Assembly (NCBI RefSeq): GCF_000380165.1
Contig: NZ_KB904673.1
Location: 198 to 41,046, forward strand
Length of the DNA stretch: 40,849 nucleotides
DNA from: Wenjunlia vitaminophila DSM 41686
Lineage (GTDB): Bacteria > Actinomycetota > Actinomycetes > Streptomycetales > Streptomycetaceae
Reading direction: 5' to 3'
Part shown: positions 1 through 7,562 of the stretch, one piece after another
Layout: every line of letters starts with the position of its first letter
Numbering within the stretch: position 1 is the stretch's first letter
Notes under the pieces: model-generated
The model's input: the letters and a program-made list of their open reading frames with translations, nothing else
Database searches by the model: none
Told to the model about the DNA's origin: nothing
Translations under genes and position numbers: made by a program

Positions 1-377
1 TCGCGCCACTTGAACGCGGAGCGGGTGTACTCGGCCGACGCGCGGGACTTCTTCCGGCTCTTGTACCGGGGGTACTTGGCGCGCTTGGCGAAGAAGTTCG
101 TGAACGCCGTCTGAAGGTGGCGCAGTGCCTGCTGGAGCGGGACGCAGGACACCTCTGCCAGGAAGGCGAGTTCCTCGGTCTTCTTCCACTGCGTGAGCGC
201 GGCGGAGGACTGGACGTAGGAGATCCGGCGCTGCTCGCCATACCAGGCCCGCGTGCGTTCCTCCAGCGCCTTGTTGTAGACGAGGCGGACGCAGCCGAAC
301 GTGCGCGACAGCTCTGCTGCCTGCTCGTCGGTGGGGTAGAAGCGGTACTTGAAAGCCCGCTTGACCTGCAGCGCCAC
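1..377 (-). CDS. tnpB: IS200/IS605-family TnpB (OrfB), N-terminal part, cut by window edge
   Basis: This is the RNA-guided nuclease/accessory protein of IS200/IS605 or IS1341-type elements. Only the first ~125 residues are in the window. The reverse-strand frame opens at GTG 377 directly after an in-frame TGA and reads MALQVKRAFKYRFYP, then GCVRLVYNKALEER and later FFAKRAKYPRYKSRKKSR. These match the N-terminal HTH_OrfB region of TnpB, with its RFYPT opening and the Lys/Arg-rich YPRYKSRK stretch. The RuvC-like active site and the zinc ribbon would lie beyond the left edge, so I cannot say whether the element is intact. The hairpin at 487-528, upstream of this gene, is the probable element end. 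No TnpA is visible. Confidence 0.9.
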   Translation of the reverse strand, partial: MALQVKRAFKYRFYPTDEQAAELSRTFGCVRLVYNKALEERTRAWYGEQRRISYVQSSAALTQWKKTEELAFLAEVSCVPLQQALRHLQTAFTNFFAKRAKYPRYKSRKKSRASAEYTRSAFKWR

Positions 378-486
378 GCCTCACATTGTGCCAGCCCTTG
401 CGTGAGTGGTGGCTGTTGGCCGGTGATGGGTGGACGCCGGTCCGCCCTGGCGGCGAACCGGCTTTCCCTGCCCTGCTCCGCAGGAG

Positions 487-528
487 CTTCGTTCCCTCCC
501 CCGGCTGAAGCCGGGGGTATCCACGAAG
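487..528. repeat. Bulged hairpin, probable subterminal end of the IS200/IS605 element
   Basis: A perfect 8-bp stem CCCCCGGC/GCCGGGGG (498-505 and 510-517) closes a TGAA loop. After a symmetric 5-nt internal bulge it is capped by an outer 6-bp stem CTTCGT/ACGAAG (487-492 and 523-528). IS200/IS605 elements carry such imperfect hairpins near their ends, which TnpA recognises. It lies upstream of tnpB, so it would be the left end. Its right arm runs into the AAGGAAGG ribosome-binding site of the next gene. A transcriptional or attenuator hairpin for that gene is the alternative. A second short hairpin, GCTCC-GCA-GGAGC, sits at 475-487. Confidence 0.55.
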
Positions 529-538
529 GAAGGCTCCG

Positions 539-1948
539 ATGAACCGTCGTACGTTCTTCACGACCGCCGGCGCCGTCGCGCTGGCGGCCGGCGCCGCCCC
601 CAAGGCTCTCGCCGCTCCCTCCCGCACCTTCTCGGACACCGCGCTGCTGCGGACCTGGTTCGAGGCCACCTACCGCTCGATGGCCGCGCTGACCACCGAC
701 TTCGGCCTGACCGCGGACAAGATCGACGTGTCCGGCACCGGGACGCCTGTGCCGTCCCGGCAGACCTCGCCGACCAACATCGGGTGCGGCTTGTGGTCCA
801 CGGTGGCTGCCGCCGGACTCGGCGTGATCCCGCACTCGGTCATGTGCCGTGAACTGGCCCGCACCGTCACCGCGGTGGAGCGTCTCGAGCGCGCGCACGG
901 CTTCTGGTTCAACTGGTACGACGCCCACGACGGTTCGGTGCTCACCACCTGGCCGAGCACCGGCGACCCTGTCCGCCCCTTCCTGTCCTCCGTGGACAAC
1001 GCCTGGCTCGTCACCGGTCTGCGGATCGCCGCCGACGCCGAGCCGGCCCTGCGTCCGCGGGTCGCCAGGCTCCTCGCCGACGCCGACTGGTCGTACTACT
1101 ACACGCCGTACGACCCGGCCGACCCGGTGGCCGGTCCCGGTCAACTGCGCGGCGGCTACTGGCCCGACAAGCCGGGCAAGGGCGAGCCCACGGGGCACCA
1201 CTACGGAGCCCTCAACACCGAGCCCAGGATGGCCAGCTACCTCGGCATCGCCGACGGCTCGCTCCCCGCGGACCACTACTGGCACATGTTCCGCACCCTG
1301 CTGCCGGGCATGGGGCAGGAACAGGAGCCCGCCGGCTCGTACGTCGAGGTGGACGGCGTGCGGGTGTGGCAGGGGCACTACACCTACCGTGGCCGCAGGC
1401 TCGTCCCCTCCTGGGGAGGGTCGATGTTCGAGGCGCTGATGGTGCCGCTCTTCGTGCCGGAGGCCGAGTGGTCGCCGCGCTCCTGGGGCCGCAACCACGA
1501 CCGCTACGTGCGCAGCCAGATCGAGCACGGACTGGTGGAGGCGGAGTACGGGTACTGGGGGTTCTCCCCGGCCAACATCCCCGAGGGCGGTTACCGCGAG
1601 TACGGGGTGGACGCGATCGGCATGCAGCAGGAGGGCTACAACTCCCTCGGCGTGGTCACCCCGCACGCCTCCTTCCTCGCCATGCCGCAGGCCCGCCACG
1701 AGGCGGTCGCCAACCTCCGGGCTCTCGCTGGGGACTTCGGCGCGTACGACGACGAGTACGGCTTCCGCGACTCGGTCGACGTCACCACCGGGCGGGTCAG
1801 CGACTACCTGCTCGCGCTCGACCAGGGCATGATCGCGGCCGCCCTGGCGCAGCAGCTCAGGCCCGGGCTGCTCCAGCGGCCGTTCCGTACCGGAGGGTTC
1901 CGCGCCCGGGTGCGGCCGGTGCTGGCGAGGGAGCAGTTCAGCATCTGA
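539..1948 (+). CDS. Tat-exported glucoamylase-like protein
   Basis: A 469-aa secreted protein. The N-terminus MNRRTFFTTAGAVALAAGAAP is a twin-arginine signal (RRTFF, then a small-residue hydrophobic core, cleavage near AAP/ALAAP). The mature part is rich in Trp, Tyr and Gly. It contains SWGGSMFEALMVPL at about 290-303 and a later GYWGFSPANIPEGG...YNSLGVVTPHASFLAM block, which resemble the glucoamylase-like domain (PF10091) of secreted carbohydrate-active proteins. A glycan hydrolase acting outside the cell is likely, but the substrate cannot be read. The ATG has a strong AAGGAAGG site 5 nt upstream. The 5' flank is the IS-like hairpin, so its native promoter may be displaced. A very strong terminator follows. 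Confidence 0.75.
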   Translation: MNRRTFFTTAGAVALAAGAAPKALAAPSRTFSDTALLRTWFEATYRSMAALTTDFGLTADKIDVSGTGTPVPSRQTSPTNIGCGLWSTVAAAGLGVIPHSVMCRELARTVTAVERLERAHGFWFNWYDAHDGSVLTTWPSTGDPVRPFLSSVDNAWLVTGLRIAADAEPALRPRVARLLADADWSYYYTPYDPADPVAGPGQLRGGYWPDKPGKGEPTGHHYGALNTEPRMASYLGIADGSLPADHYWHMFRTLLPGMGQEQEPAGSYVEVDGVRVWQGHYTYRGRRLVPSWGGSMFEALMVPLFVPEAEWSPRSWGRNHDRYVRSQIEHGLVEAEYGYWGFSPANIPEGGYREYGVDAIGMQQEGYNSLGVVTPHASFLAMPQARHEAVANLRALAGDFGAYDDEYGFRDSVDVTTGRVSDYLLALDQGMIAAALAQQLRPGLLQRPFRTGGFRARVRPVLAREQFSI

Positions 1949-1965
1949 GGGGACCTCCCCGACGC

Positions 1966-2004
1966 CCCCCGTACGCCCCCTGTCGTGCCGGGGGCGTACG
2001 GGGG
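1966..2004. terminator. Bidirectional terminator between convergent genes
   Basis: A perfect 15-bp stem: CCCCCGTACGCCCCC at 1966-1980 pairs with its complement at 1990-2004 around a 9-nt loop. It sits between the stop of the glucoamylase-like gene (1948) and the stop of the convergent VOC gene (2016). There is no U-tract, as is common in high-GC actinomycetes. Confidence 0.8.
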
Positions 2005-2015
2005 AGCCCGGGGGG

Positions 2016-2405
2016 TCACCCGGCGGTGGACCCCTTCCAGTCCACGAGCTGGACGATGACGCCGTTGGGGTCGCGGACCTGGAAGGCGCGCTCGCCCCAC
2101 TCCTCCTCGGTCAGCGGCATGGTGATGGCGACGCCCTCGGCGCGCAGCCGCTCGAGCTCGCCCTCGAGGTCCTCGACGACGAAGGCGAGGATCAGGCCAC
2201 AGGCGTGGTCGTCGCGCTGGTCGGCGGGCAGGGTCGGCAGGCCGCGCCGCAGGAACACGACGTTCATGCCGATGTCGTCGCGGGTCAGGGACGCGAACCC
2301 GTCGGCGGCCATCTCCTGGTGGAAGCCGAAGTGCTCGACGAGGAAGGCGCTGGAGGCGGGGACGTCGTCAACGTTCAGGGACACGGCGCAAGAGCTGATC
2401 TGCAC
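2016..2405 (-). CDS. VOC (glyoxalase/bleomycin-resistance fold) family protein
   Basis: A 129-aa protein of the vicinal-oxygen-chelate superfamily, whose members include lyases, dioxygenases and antibiotic-binding proteins. It shows the beta-alpha-beta-beta-beta pattern: SLNVDDVPASSAFLVEHFGF near the start, AFVVEDLEGELERLRAEG in the middle, and the closing FQVRDPNGVIVQLVDW. I place the start at GTG 2405, preceded by GAGGAG 8 nt upstream, because the upstream in-frame extension runs into the operator. Substrate unknown. The gene is monocistronic, with its own promoter carrying a large dyad at 2432-2460. Confidence 0.85.
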   Translation of the reverse strand: MQISSCAVSLNVDDVPASSAFLVEHFGFHQEMAADGFASLTRDDIGMNVVFLRRGLPTLPADQRDDHACGLILAFVVEDLEGELERLRAEGVAITMPLTEEEWGERAFQVRDPNGVIVQLVDWKGSTAG

Positions 2406-2431
2406 GGGGGGCACTCCTCGTCCATCGTTTT

Positions 2432-2460
2432 CTGTACGACGTACAATGTACACCGTACAG
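2432..2460. promoter_or_regulatory. Nested dyad operator and promoter of the VOC gene
   Basis: A 29-bp dyad with arms CTGTACGACGTACA (2432-2445) and TGTACACCGTACAG (2447-2460) around one central base; 12 of 14 positions pair. Each arm is itself a TGTAC-N3-GTACA palindrome, the size and symmetry typical of TetR-family operators. On the minus strand a -35-like TTGCAC (2472-2467) and a -10-like TACATT (2450-2445), 16 bp apart, flank or overlap it. A bound protein would therefore block transcription of the VOC gene. No TetR-type gene is in the window. Confidence 0.7.
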
Positions 2461-2490
2461 AGTTATGTGCAAGGGAACCCGTCGGGTGGT

Positions 2491-4011
2491 TCACGGGCGA
2501 GCGACGCCGCTCGCCTCCTCGGCGGCCCGGGCCACGGCGTCGCCGGTGCTGGTGGAGGCCCCGGGCAGGTGCCGCAGGGTGAGGGCGCCGAGCGCGATGT
2601 GCAGGACACCCGCGAGGGCGGCGGCGACGTGCAGACCCGTGACGAAGGCCGCCTTCGCGTCGCCGACGACCGCGGCCGACAGGCCGGGGACCAACAGCGT
2701 CTCGTTGAGGGTGCCGGCGACACCCGGCCCCTGGAGCCGGAATACCCAGGCGGCCAGCGAGCCGAGGAGCGCGATGCCGAGGGCGTTGCCGATCTCGTTG
2801 CTGGTCTCGGCGACCGCCGCGGCGGACCCGGCGCGCTCCGCGGGGACCGTGGCGACGGCGGTGTCGGCGACGACGCTGAACGAGATGCCGTAGCCGAGGC
2901 CGGCGACGACGGTGGACGCCACGTACCAGCCGACACCGCCGGAGGCGTTGGTGCCCAGCAGCAGGAGCAGCCCGGCGGCGACGAACACGTGGCAGCCGAC
3001 CAGCGCCGTCCGGGTGCCGGTGCGCGCGACCAGGGCCGGTGTGACGACGCAGGCGACGATGAGCACGGCCGCGCCCGGGAGCACGACGAGAGCCGCGTCC
3101 AGGACCGTCAGTCCGAGTACCGACTGGAGGTAGACACCGCCGAGGTAGGCCGTCGCCGACCAGGCGGCCAGCGGCAGGAGCCCGGTGACGGCCGCGATCG
3201 TGAACACCCGGTCGCGGAAGAGGCGGAAGTCGATCAGGGGGTGCTCGAGGCGGAGCTGACGCCGGACGAACCACCCCAGGGCGGCGGTGCCGACGGTCCC
3301 CGCGGCCACCGGGGGCACGGTCACCCCCCACGCGGCAGCGTGCTTGACCGCGTAGACGGTCAGCAGGATGCCCGCGGCGGAGAGCACGACGCTCGGGACG
3401 TCAACGCGACCGGTCCCCGTGGTGCGTACCTCGCGGAGCAGGACCGGGGCCAGGATCAGGAACAGCACGACGACGGGAAGGTTGATCAGGAAGACCGAAC
3501 CCCACCAGAAGCTGCTCAACAGCTTCCCCCCGACGATCGGGCCGACCGCGAAACCGGCGGCGAAGGTGGCCGCGAAGATCCCGATCGCCTTCGCCCGCTG
3601 GCGCGGGTCGGTGAACAGCTCGCTGAGCACCGCCAGCGCCGACGGGAGCAGCGTGGCGCCGGCCACCCCCATCAGCGCCCGGAAGACGATCAGCAGTTCC
3701 GGCCCGGGGGCGAACGCCGCCGCCGCCGAGGCCGCGCCGAACACCGCCGTACCGGCCATCAGCAGCCTCAGCCGCCCGTACCGGTCACCGACGTTCCCGA
3801 ACGCGACGAGCAGGGACCCGACGGCGAATCCGTAGGCGTCCAGGATCCACAACGTCTGGTCGGCGGTCGGCGACAGCGCCTCGGAGATCCTGGGCATCGC
3901 CAGGAACAGCACCGAACCGTCCATCGCGACCAGCAGCACCGGGCCGAGGACCACCAGCAGGCCGAGCCACGCCCGCGGACCGGGCGGAGGAGAAACAGGC
4001 TGAGCGTTCAC
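2491..4011 (-). CDS. MFS drug exporter, DHA2 (14-TM) type
   Basis: A 506-aa major-facilitator protein. The N-terminal LLVVLGPVLLVAMDGSVLFLAMPRISEAL gives the D-x-x-x-x/P motif of DHA2 antiporters. This is followed by motif-A-like GDRYGRLRLL, and RALMGVAGATLLPSALAVLSELF matches motif C of exporters. About 14 hydrophobic segments are seen. It probably exports a toxic small molecule in exchange for protons. The start GTG at 4011 (VNAQPVSPPPGPRAW) is chosen because longer versions add a non-conserved Arg-rich lead. It is divergent from the XRE/MmyB-type regulator across 103 bp, the classic exporter/regulator layout. Similar to the SmvA/QacA and EmrB groups; substrate unknown. Confidence 0.9.
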   Translation of the reverse strand: MNAQPVSPPPGPRAWLGLLVVLGPVLLVAMDGSVLFLAMPRISEALSPTADQTLWILDAYGFAVGSLLVAFGNVGDRYGRLRLLMAGTAVFGAASAAAAFAPGPELLIVFRALMGVAGATLLPSALAVLSELFTDPRQRAKAIGIFAATFAAGFAVGPIVGGKLLSSFWWGSVFLINLPVVVLFLILAPVLLREVRTTGTGRVDVPSVVLSAAGILLTVYAVKHAAAWGVTVPPVAAGTVGTAALGWFVRRQLRLEHPLIDFRLFRDRVFTIAAVTGLLPLAAWSATAYLGGVYLQSVLGLTVLDAALVVLPGAAVLIVACVVTPALVARTGTRTALVGCHVFVAAGLLLLLGTNASGGVGWYVASTVVAGLGYGISFSVVADTAVATVPAERAGSAAAVAETSNEIGNALGIALLGSLAAWVFRLQGPGVAGTLNETLLVPGLSAAVVGDAKAAFVTGLHVAAALAGVLHIALGALTLRHLPGASTSTGDAVARAAEEASGVARP

Positions 4012-4114
4012 GTCCCCGACGGTGCGCCGCCGCCCGCCCGGCAACCATCCCCACGTCGTGGGTACACCTCGCGGGGACACCCTGACCCGGACCCCTGCAC
4101 CTACGCTCGGAGTC
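4012..4114. promoter_or_regulatory. Divergent promoter region, MFS exporter / XRE regulator
   Basis: A 103-bp gap between two divergent starts. It holds a short inverted repeat CCCAC-GTC-GTGGG at 4050-4062 and two similar GGGTACACC/GGGGACACC words just after it, either of which could be an operator for the neighbouring XRE regulator. A TACGCT hexamer 11 nt before the regulator ATG is a weak -10 candidate that would give a nearly leaderless transcript. Confidence 0.35.
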
Positions 4115-5014
4115 ATGGAACTGGAGGGCCTCGGGGCCTACCTCAGGAGCCGCCGCGGCCGGGTCACGCCCGCCGACGTCGGACTGCGCACCTACGGCAC
4201 CGCCCGCCGGGTGCCGGGCCTGCGCCGCGAGGAGCTCGCCCAGCTCGCCGGCGTGAGCGTCGGGTACTACACGCGGCTGGAGCAGGGCCAGGCCGGCACC
4301 GCCTCCCCACAGGTCCTCGGAGCGCTGGCCAACGTGCTCGGGCTCGATCCGGTCGAGACGGCCCACCTGCACAACCTCGCCCGCCAGCCCGCCACGTCAC
4401 GGCTGGTCCGCCCCCGCCCGGAGAGGCCGCACCCACGGGTGCTCTCGCTGCTGGCGTCCCTGGGGGACCGCACCCCCGCCGTCGTGCTCGGCCGCCGCGG
4501 AGACGTGCTGGCCTGGAACCGGACCGGGCACGCCCTCGTCGCGGAGCACATCGACGTCGAGGCCCCCCACGATCCCGCGCGACGGCCGTCCATCCCCAGG
4601 ATGTTCTTCCTCGACTCCCGCACCCGGGACCTCCATCGGAACTGGACCGAACTCGCCCGGATCCACGTCGCGTACCTGCGGCTCACCGCGGGTCGGCATC
4701 CCACCGACGCCCGACTGGCCGAACTGATCGGGGAACTCGCCATGCACAGCCGGGACTTCGCCAGGCTGTGGGCCGGGGGCGACGTCGCGGACTGCACCGT
4801 GGGCACCATGCACCTGCGGCACCCGACCGTCGGCGACGTCTCCGTTGACTACCAGGTGTGGTTGCAGCCCGAGAGCCCCGACCACCGGCTGGAGGTCTAC
4901 ACCCCCGACGACGCCGCCTCGGCCGACGCGCTGCACCTGCTGTCCCACCACGTCGCCGGTCAACAGGAACCCGGGGCCGTCCGTGGCGAGGCGGCCCCGG
5001 GCCCCGACAGGTGA
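4115..5014 (+). CDS. XRE-family regulator with MmyB-like ligand-binding domain
   Basis: A 299-aa DNA-binding protein. Residues ~1-75 form a Cro/C1 helix-turn-helix, with RREELAQLAGVSVGYYTRLEQGQ as the recognition region. The rest, opening with AVVLGRRGDVLAWNRTGHAL, matches the MmyB-like fatty-acid/ligand-binding domain (PF17765) that follows this HTH in many actinobacterial regulators. It is divergent from the MFS exporter, so it probably controls that gene in response to a small hydrophobic molecule. The start at ATG 4115 has little Shine-Dalgarno signal and may be near-leaderless. Confidence 0.88.
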   Translation: MELEGLGAYLRSRRGRVTPADVGLRTYGTARRVPGLRREELAQLAGVSVGYYTRLEQGQAGTASPQVLGALANVLGLDPVETAHLHNLARQPATSRLVRPRPERPHPRVLSLLASLGDRTPAVVLGRRGDVLAWNRTGHALVAEHIDVEAPHDPARRPSIPRMFFLDSRTRDLHRNWTELARIHVAYLRLTAGRHPTDARLAELIGELAMHSRDFARLWAGGDVADCTVGTMHLRHPTVGDVSVDYQVWLQPESPDHRLEVYTPDDAASADALHLLSHHVAGQQEPGAVRGEAAPGPDR

Positions 5015-5039
5015 CCGTTGCTGACGGCTCTGGTCGGTG

Positions 5040-5432
5040 CTAGCCGACACGCACTTCGGTGTTCTGGCAGGCGTGCAGCAGCCACCTCCCGTCCTCCTGC
5101 CTGGTCATGACGTAGAGCGGAGCCCCCTCGGTGTCGCCCCCGGCCGAGTGGTGGACCTGGCGGACCTTGACGGCCGCCACGTCGGGCCGCAGGAACTGCG
5201 TGTGCACCGCCTCGTAGGTGACCTCACCGTCCCGGCTCGCGGTGGGCAGCACGGTGCGGGTGAACTCGGCGATCACGTCGAGTCCGATGAGGACCCTGCC
5301 GTGGGCGGTCGTCCAGATGGCATCGGGGTGGAACAGCGAGAGGAACCCCTCCACGTCCCTGGCGCGCTGGGCACGTTCGACGGTGGCCACGACCTGTGCG
5401 ATGGCCTCGATGTCTGCGCTTTCGGTGCTCAT
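5040..5432 (-). CDS. NTF2-like (SgcJ/EcaC, DUF4440-type) protein
   Basis: A 130-aa single-domain SnoaL/NTF2-like protein, in the group annotated as SgcJ/EcaC family oxidoreductase. It has helix VATVERAQRARDVEGFLSLF, then HPDAIWTTAHGRVLIGLDVIAEF, and ends RQEDGRWLLHACQNTEV. No catalytic function can be assigned from sequence. Two starts are possible: ATG 5432, or GTG 5441 behind a GAGG. I favour ATG 5432: with a MerR-type 19-bp spacer the -10 falls at 5445-5440, making the transcript start at or next to this ATG (leaderless). The GAGG itself is part of the operator. Confidence 0.8.
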   Translation of the reverse strand: MSTESADIEAIAQVVATVERAQRARDVEGFLSLFHPDAIWTTAHGRVLIGLDVIAEFTRTVLPTASRDGEVTYEAVHTQFLRPDVAAVKVRQVHHSAGGDTEGAPLYVMTRQEDGRWLLHACQNTEVRVG

Positions 5433-5446
5433 GCGGACCACTCTGA

Positions 5447-5468
5447 GACCTCAAGCGAACTTGAGGTC
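5447..5468. promoter_or_regulatory. SoxR/MerR-type operator of the NTF2-like gene
   Basis: A perfect 9-bp inverted repeat GACCTCAAG-N4-CTTGAGGTC. Its core CCTCAAG-CGAA-CTTGAGG matches the E. coli soxS SoxR box (CCTCAAG-TTAA-CTTGAGG, from memory) at 16 of 18 positions. On the minus strand, -35 TTGACC (5470-5465) and -10-like CAGAGT (5445-5440) are 19 bp apart, the over-long spacer that MerR-family activators act on. No soxR gene is in the window, so the regulator would act in trans. Confidence 0.75.
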
Positions 5469-5502
5469 AAGGGTCGGACGCGTCGGGACCGCCCGGACCG
5501 TC

Positions 5503-7332
5503 CTACTCGGTGGCCGCCGCGTTGCGCCAGACGGTCAGGTCCAGGGTCAGGTACTTGCTCGTCGAGTCCTCGGGTGAGAAGCCCTGGATCGTGATCAGGC
5601 CCATGTGACCGTTGCCGGTGTTGATGCACACCTGCCGGCCCTTGGAGATCTTGTCCAGGTAGATCTTCTTGGTGTACCGGGTGTCCTGGCGGCACACGGC
5701 GAGGGACCCCTGCTGCCCCGGGTCGAGCAGCACCAGGTTCCCCTCCATCATCTCGGCGTCGAGGTACCCACCGGTGTCGTAGGAGAGCTCGTAGTCGGCG
5801 TCCTCGCCCTGCTTGGGCCGGACGTCGTCCTCACTCAGCGTCAGGTGGTAGCCCGCGGGGAGGTTGATGCCCGGGTAGGAGGCCGGCTCCGGGTCAGTTG
5901 GCTTCGGATCGGTCGACTGCGGATCGTTGCCCGACTGCTGACCGCTCGTCTGCCCCTCGTCGCTGCTCTGTGCGCTCTGCGACGACCCCCCGTTCTTGGC
6001 CTGCGGGTCGTCGTTGTCCTTGAGCAGTGCCCACGCCGTGCAGCTACCGGCGAGGCCGAAGACCAGCACCGCCGCGATGGCGAGGCCGGCGCGCCCCCCA
6101 CGGCCCTTCGGGGGCTGGGGCGCGGGAGGCATGGGCCGTCCGGGGAACGGGCCACCAGGACGCGGGGCCCCGGGATGGGGGCCCTGGGGCGGCGGGAGCT
6201 GGGTCGGGGCGTAGGCATGGGCCTGCGCCTGCATCTGGGCAGGCGTCGGGTACGGCCGAGGGGGACCGGGGGGCTGGTGCGCCGCCGGTGGGACGTGGCC
6301 GGGGGCAGGGGCCGGAGCGGGGGCCGCGGGGGCCGCGCCCACCGGCGCGGTGGGGGTGTAGCCCGGGGCCACCGGGGCGGTCGGGGTGTAGCCCGCGGAG
6401 GGCGGCGGCGGGGTCTGCACCGGGGCGGGTGCCGCGGCCCGCGTGGTGATGTCGGCGGTGACCGGGCTGGGCAGCCAGTCCTCGGGGCGGCGCAGCACCG
6501 TCTCCCCGTTCGCGGCCTGGCACAGCGCGATGATCTCGCTGATCGAGGGCCTGGCGTCGACGTCCTTGGCCATGCAGCGGGTGACCAGCTCCGTCAGCCG
6601 CTCCGGGAGCCCGGTGAGGTCGGGTTCCTCGTGGACGATCCGGTAGAGCACGCCGTGTGACGTCCCCTCGCCGAACGCCGGGTTCCCCATCGCCGCGAAG
6701 GCCGCGACCTGGCCCAGCGCGAAGACGTCGGTGGCCGGGGTGACCCGGCGGCCCGCCGCCTGCTCGGGAGCCATGAACGAGGGCGTGCCTATGGTGACAC
6801 CGCTTCCGGTGAGGGAGGTCGCGTCGGCCGCGTACGCGATGCCGAAGTCGATGACGCGGGGCCCGTCGGCGGCGAGCAGCACATTGGACGGCTTCAGGTC
6901 ACGGTGCACCAGGCCGGCGCCGTGGATGACCTGCAGGGCCTCGGCCATCCCCGCGACCAGCAGCAGCACCGTGTCCACGGGCATCGGCCCGTGCGCGGCC
7001 ACCGCGTCGGCGAGCGAGGGGCCCGGCACGTAGGCGGTGGCCAGCCAGGGGTGCGGGCCCTCGGTGTCGGCGTCGATGACGGGAGCGGTGAACAGGCCCT
7101 GCACCCGCTGCGCCGACTTCACCTCCTGGGTGAACCGGCGGCGGAACTCCGGGTCCTCGCCGAACTCGGGCCGGATCACCTTGATGGCGACGGGCCGCCC
7201 ACCGGGCGTGTACGACAGGTACACCTTGCCCATGCCGCCCGCGCCGAGCTTGGCGGCCAGCCGGTACCCGGCGATGGTGGTCGGATCGTCTCCGGCGAGT
7301 GGTTGGAAGATCTGGTTCGGCTGGTGACCCAT
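5503..7332 (-). CDS. Membrane-anchored eukaryotic-type Ser/Thr protein kinase
   Basis: A 609-aa one-pass membrane kinase. Residues ~20-280 are the kinase domain: Gly loop G30-A-G-G-M-G, ATP lysine K51 (VAIKVI), catalytic HRDLKPSN with D145, metal-binding DFG at 162-164, and activation segment GTPSFMAPEQ. A Pro/Ala-rich linker with repeated GYTPTAPV units follows, then one membrane span at ~416-438 and an extracellular domain of ~170 residues with two cysteines (VCRQD, QVCIN) that lacks PASTA-like repeats. The domain could sense an extracellular cue; ligand and targets are unknown. Two adjacent ATGs exist (7335, 7332); the second sits 5 nt after GAGG. The gene has its own promoter region. Confidence 0.92.
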   Translation of the reverse strand: MGHQPNQIFQPLAGDDPTTIAGYRLAAKLGAGGMGKVYLSYTPGGRPVAIKVIRPEFGEDPEFRRRFTQEVKSAQRVQGLFTAPVIDADTEGPHPWLATAYVPGPSLADAVAAHGPMPVDTVLLLVAGMAEALQVIHGAGLVHRDLKPSNVLLAADGPRVIDFGIAYAADATSLTGSGVTIGTPSFMAPEQAAGRRVTPATDVFALGQVAAFAAMGNPAFGEGTSHGVLYRIVHEEPDLTGLPERLTELVTRCMAKDVDARPSISEIIALCQAANGETVLRRPEDWLPSPVTADITTRAAAPAPVQTPPPPSAGYTPTAPVAPGYTPTAPVGAAPAAPAPAPAPGHVPPAAHQPPGPPRPYPTPAQMQAQAHAYAPTQLPPPQGPHPGAPRPGGPFPGRPMPPAPQPPKGRGGRAGLAIAAVLVFGLAGSCTAWALLKDNDDPQAKNGGSSQSAQSSDEGQTSGQQSGNDPQSTDPKPTDPEPASYPGINLPAGYHLTLSEDDVRPKQGEDADYELSYDTGGYLDAEMMEGNLVLLDPGQQGSLAVCRQDTRYTKKIYLDKISKGRQVCINTGNGHMGLITIQGFSPEDSTSKYLTLDLTVWRNAAATE

Positions 7333-7562
7333 CATGCCCTCACGTTTCCCCCGAGCAGAACGCCGAATGTGCCAGGGCACCTTACCTAACCTTGAGTCGC
7401 CCGCGTCCATTTCGTAAACCTGTGCGAAAGATGGTCGTGTGACTGAGCGACATGGTCAGTCGGTCCCGGGTGCGGGGACCGCTTCCGGCCACCACGCGGT
7501 TCCCACGGCACCTCGCCGGCCGGGGCGGCCCCGTTGGAGTCCCCGGCCGGCGTCAGGTCCGA
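7333..7562. promoter_or_regulatory. Intergenic region upstream of the kinase
   Basis: 230 bp with no convincing gene. It should hold the kinase promoter. I see a TTTCG-N10-CGAAA inverted repeat (7410-7429) and an AC/CT-rich word CACCTTACCTAACCTT (7378-7393) that resembles half of a DtxR/IdeR iron box, but the other half is poor. Confidence 0.3.

Noticed and set aside
1366-4848. A 1160-codon open frame on the plus strand
   Set aside because: It runs antisense to the MFS and VOC genes and out of frame with two others. Its translation is Arg/Gly/Pro-rich with no domains, a typical high-GC shadow frame.
5032-5049. Terminator hairpin GTCGG/CCGAC between the XRE regulator and the NTF2-like gene
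   Set aside because: Only a 5-bp stem, and it includes the stop codon of the NTF2-like gene; too weak to call.
7372-7393. DtxR/IdeR iron box upstream of the kinase
   Set aside because: One half-site (TTAGGT with a following AAGGT on the minus strand) is good, but the other arm is not complementary; about 11 of 19 consensus positions.
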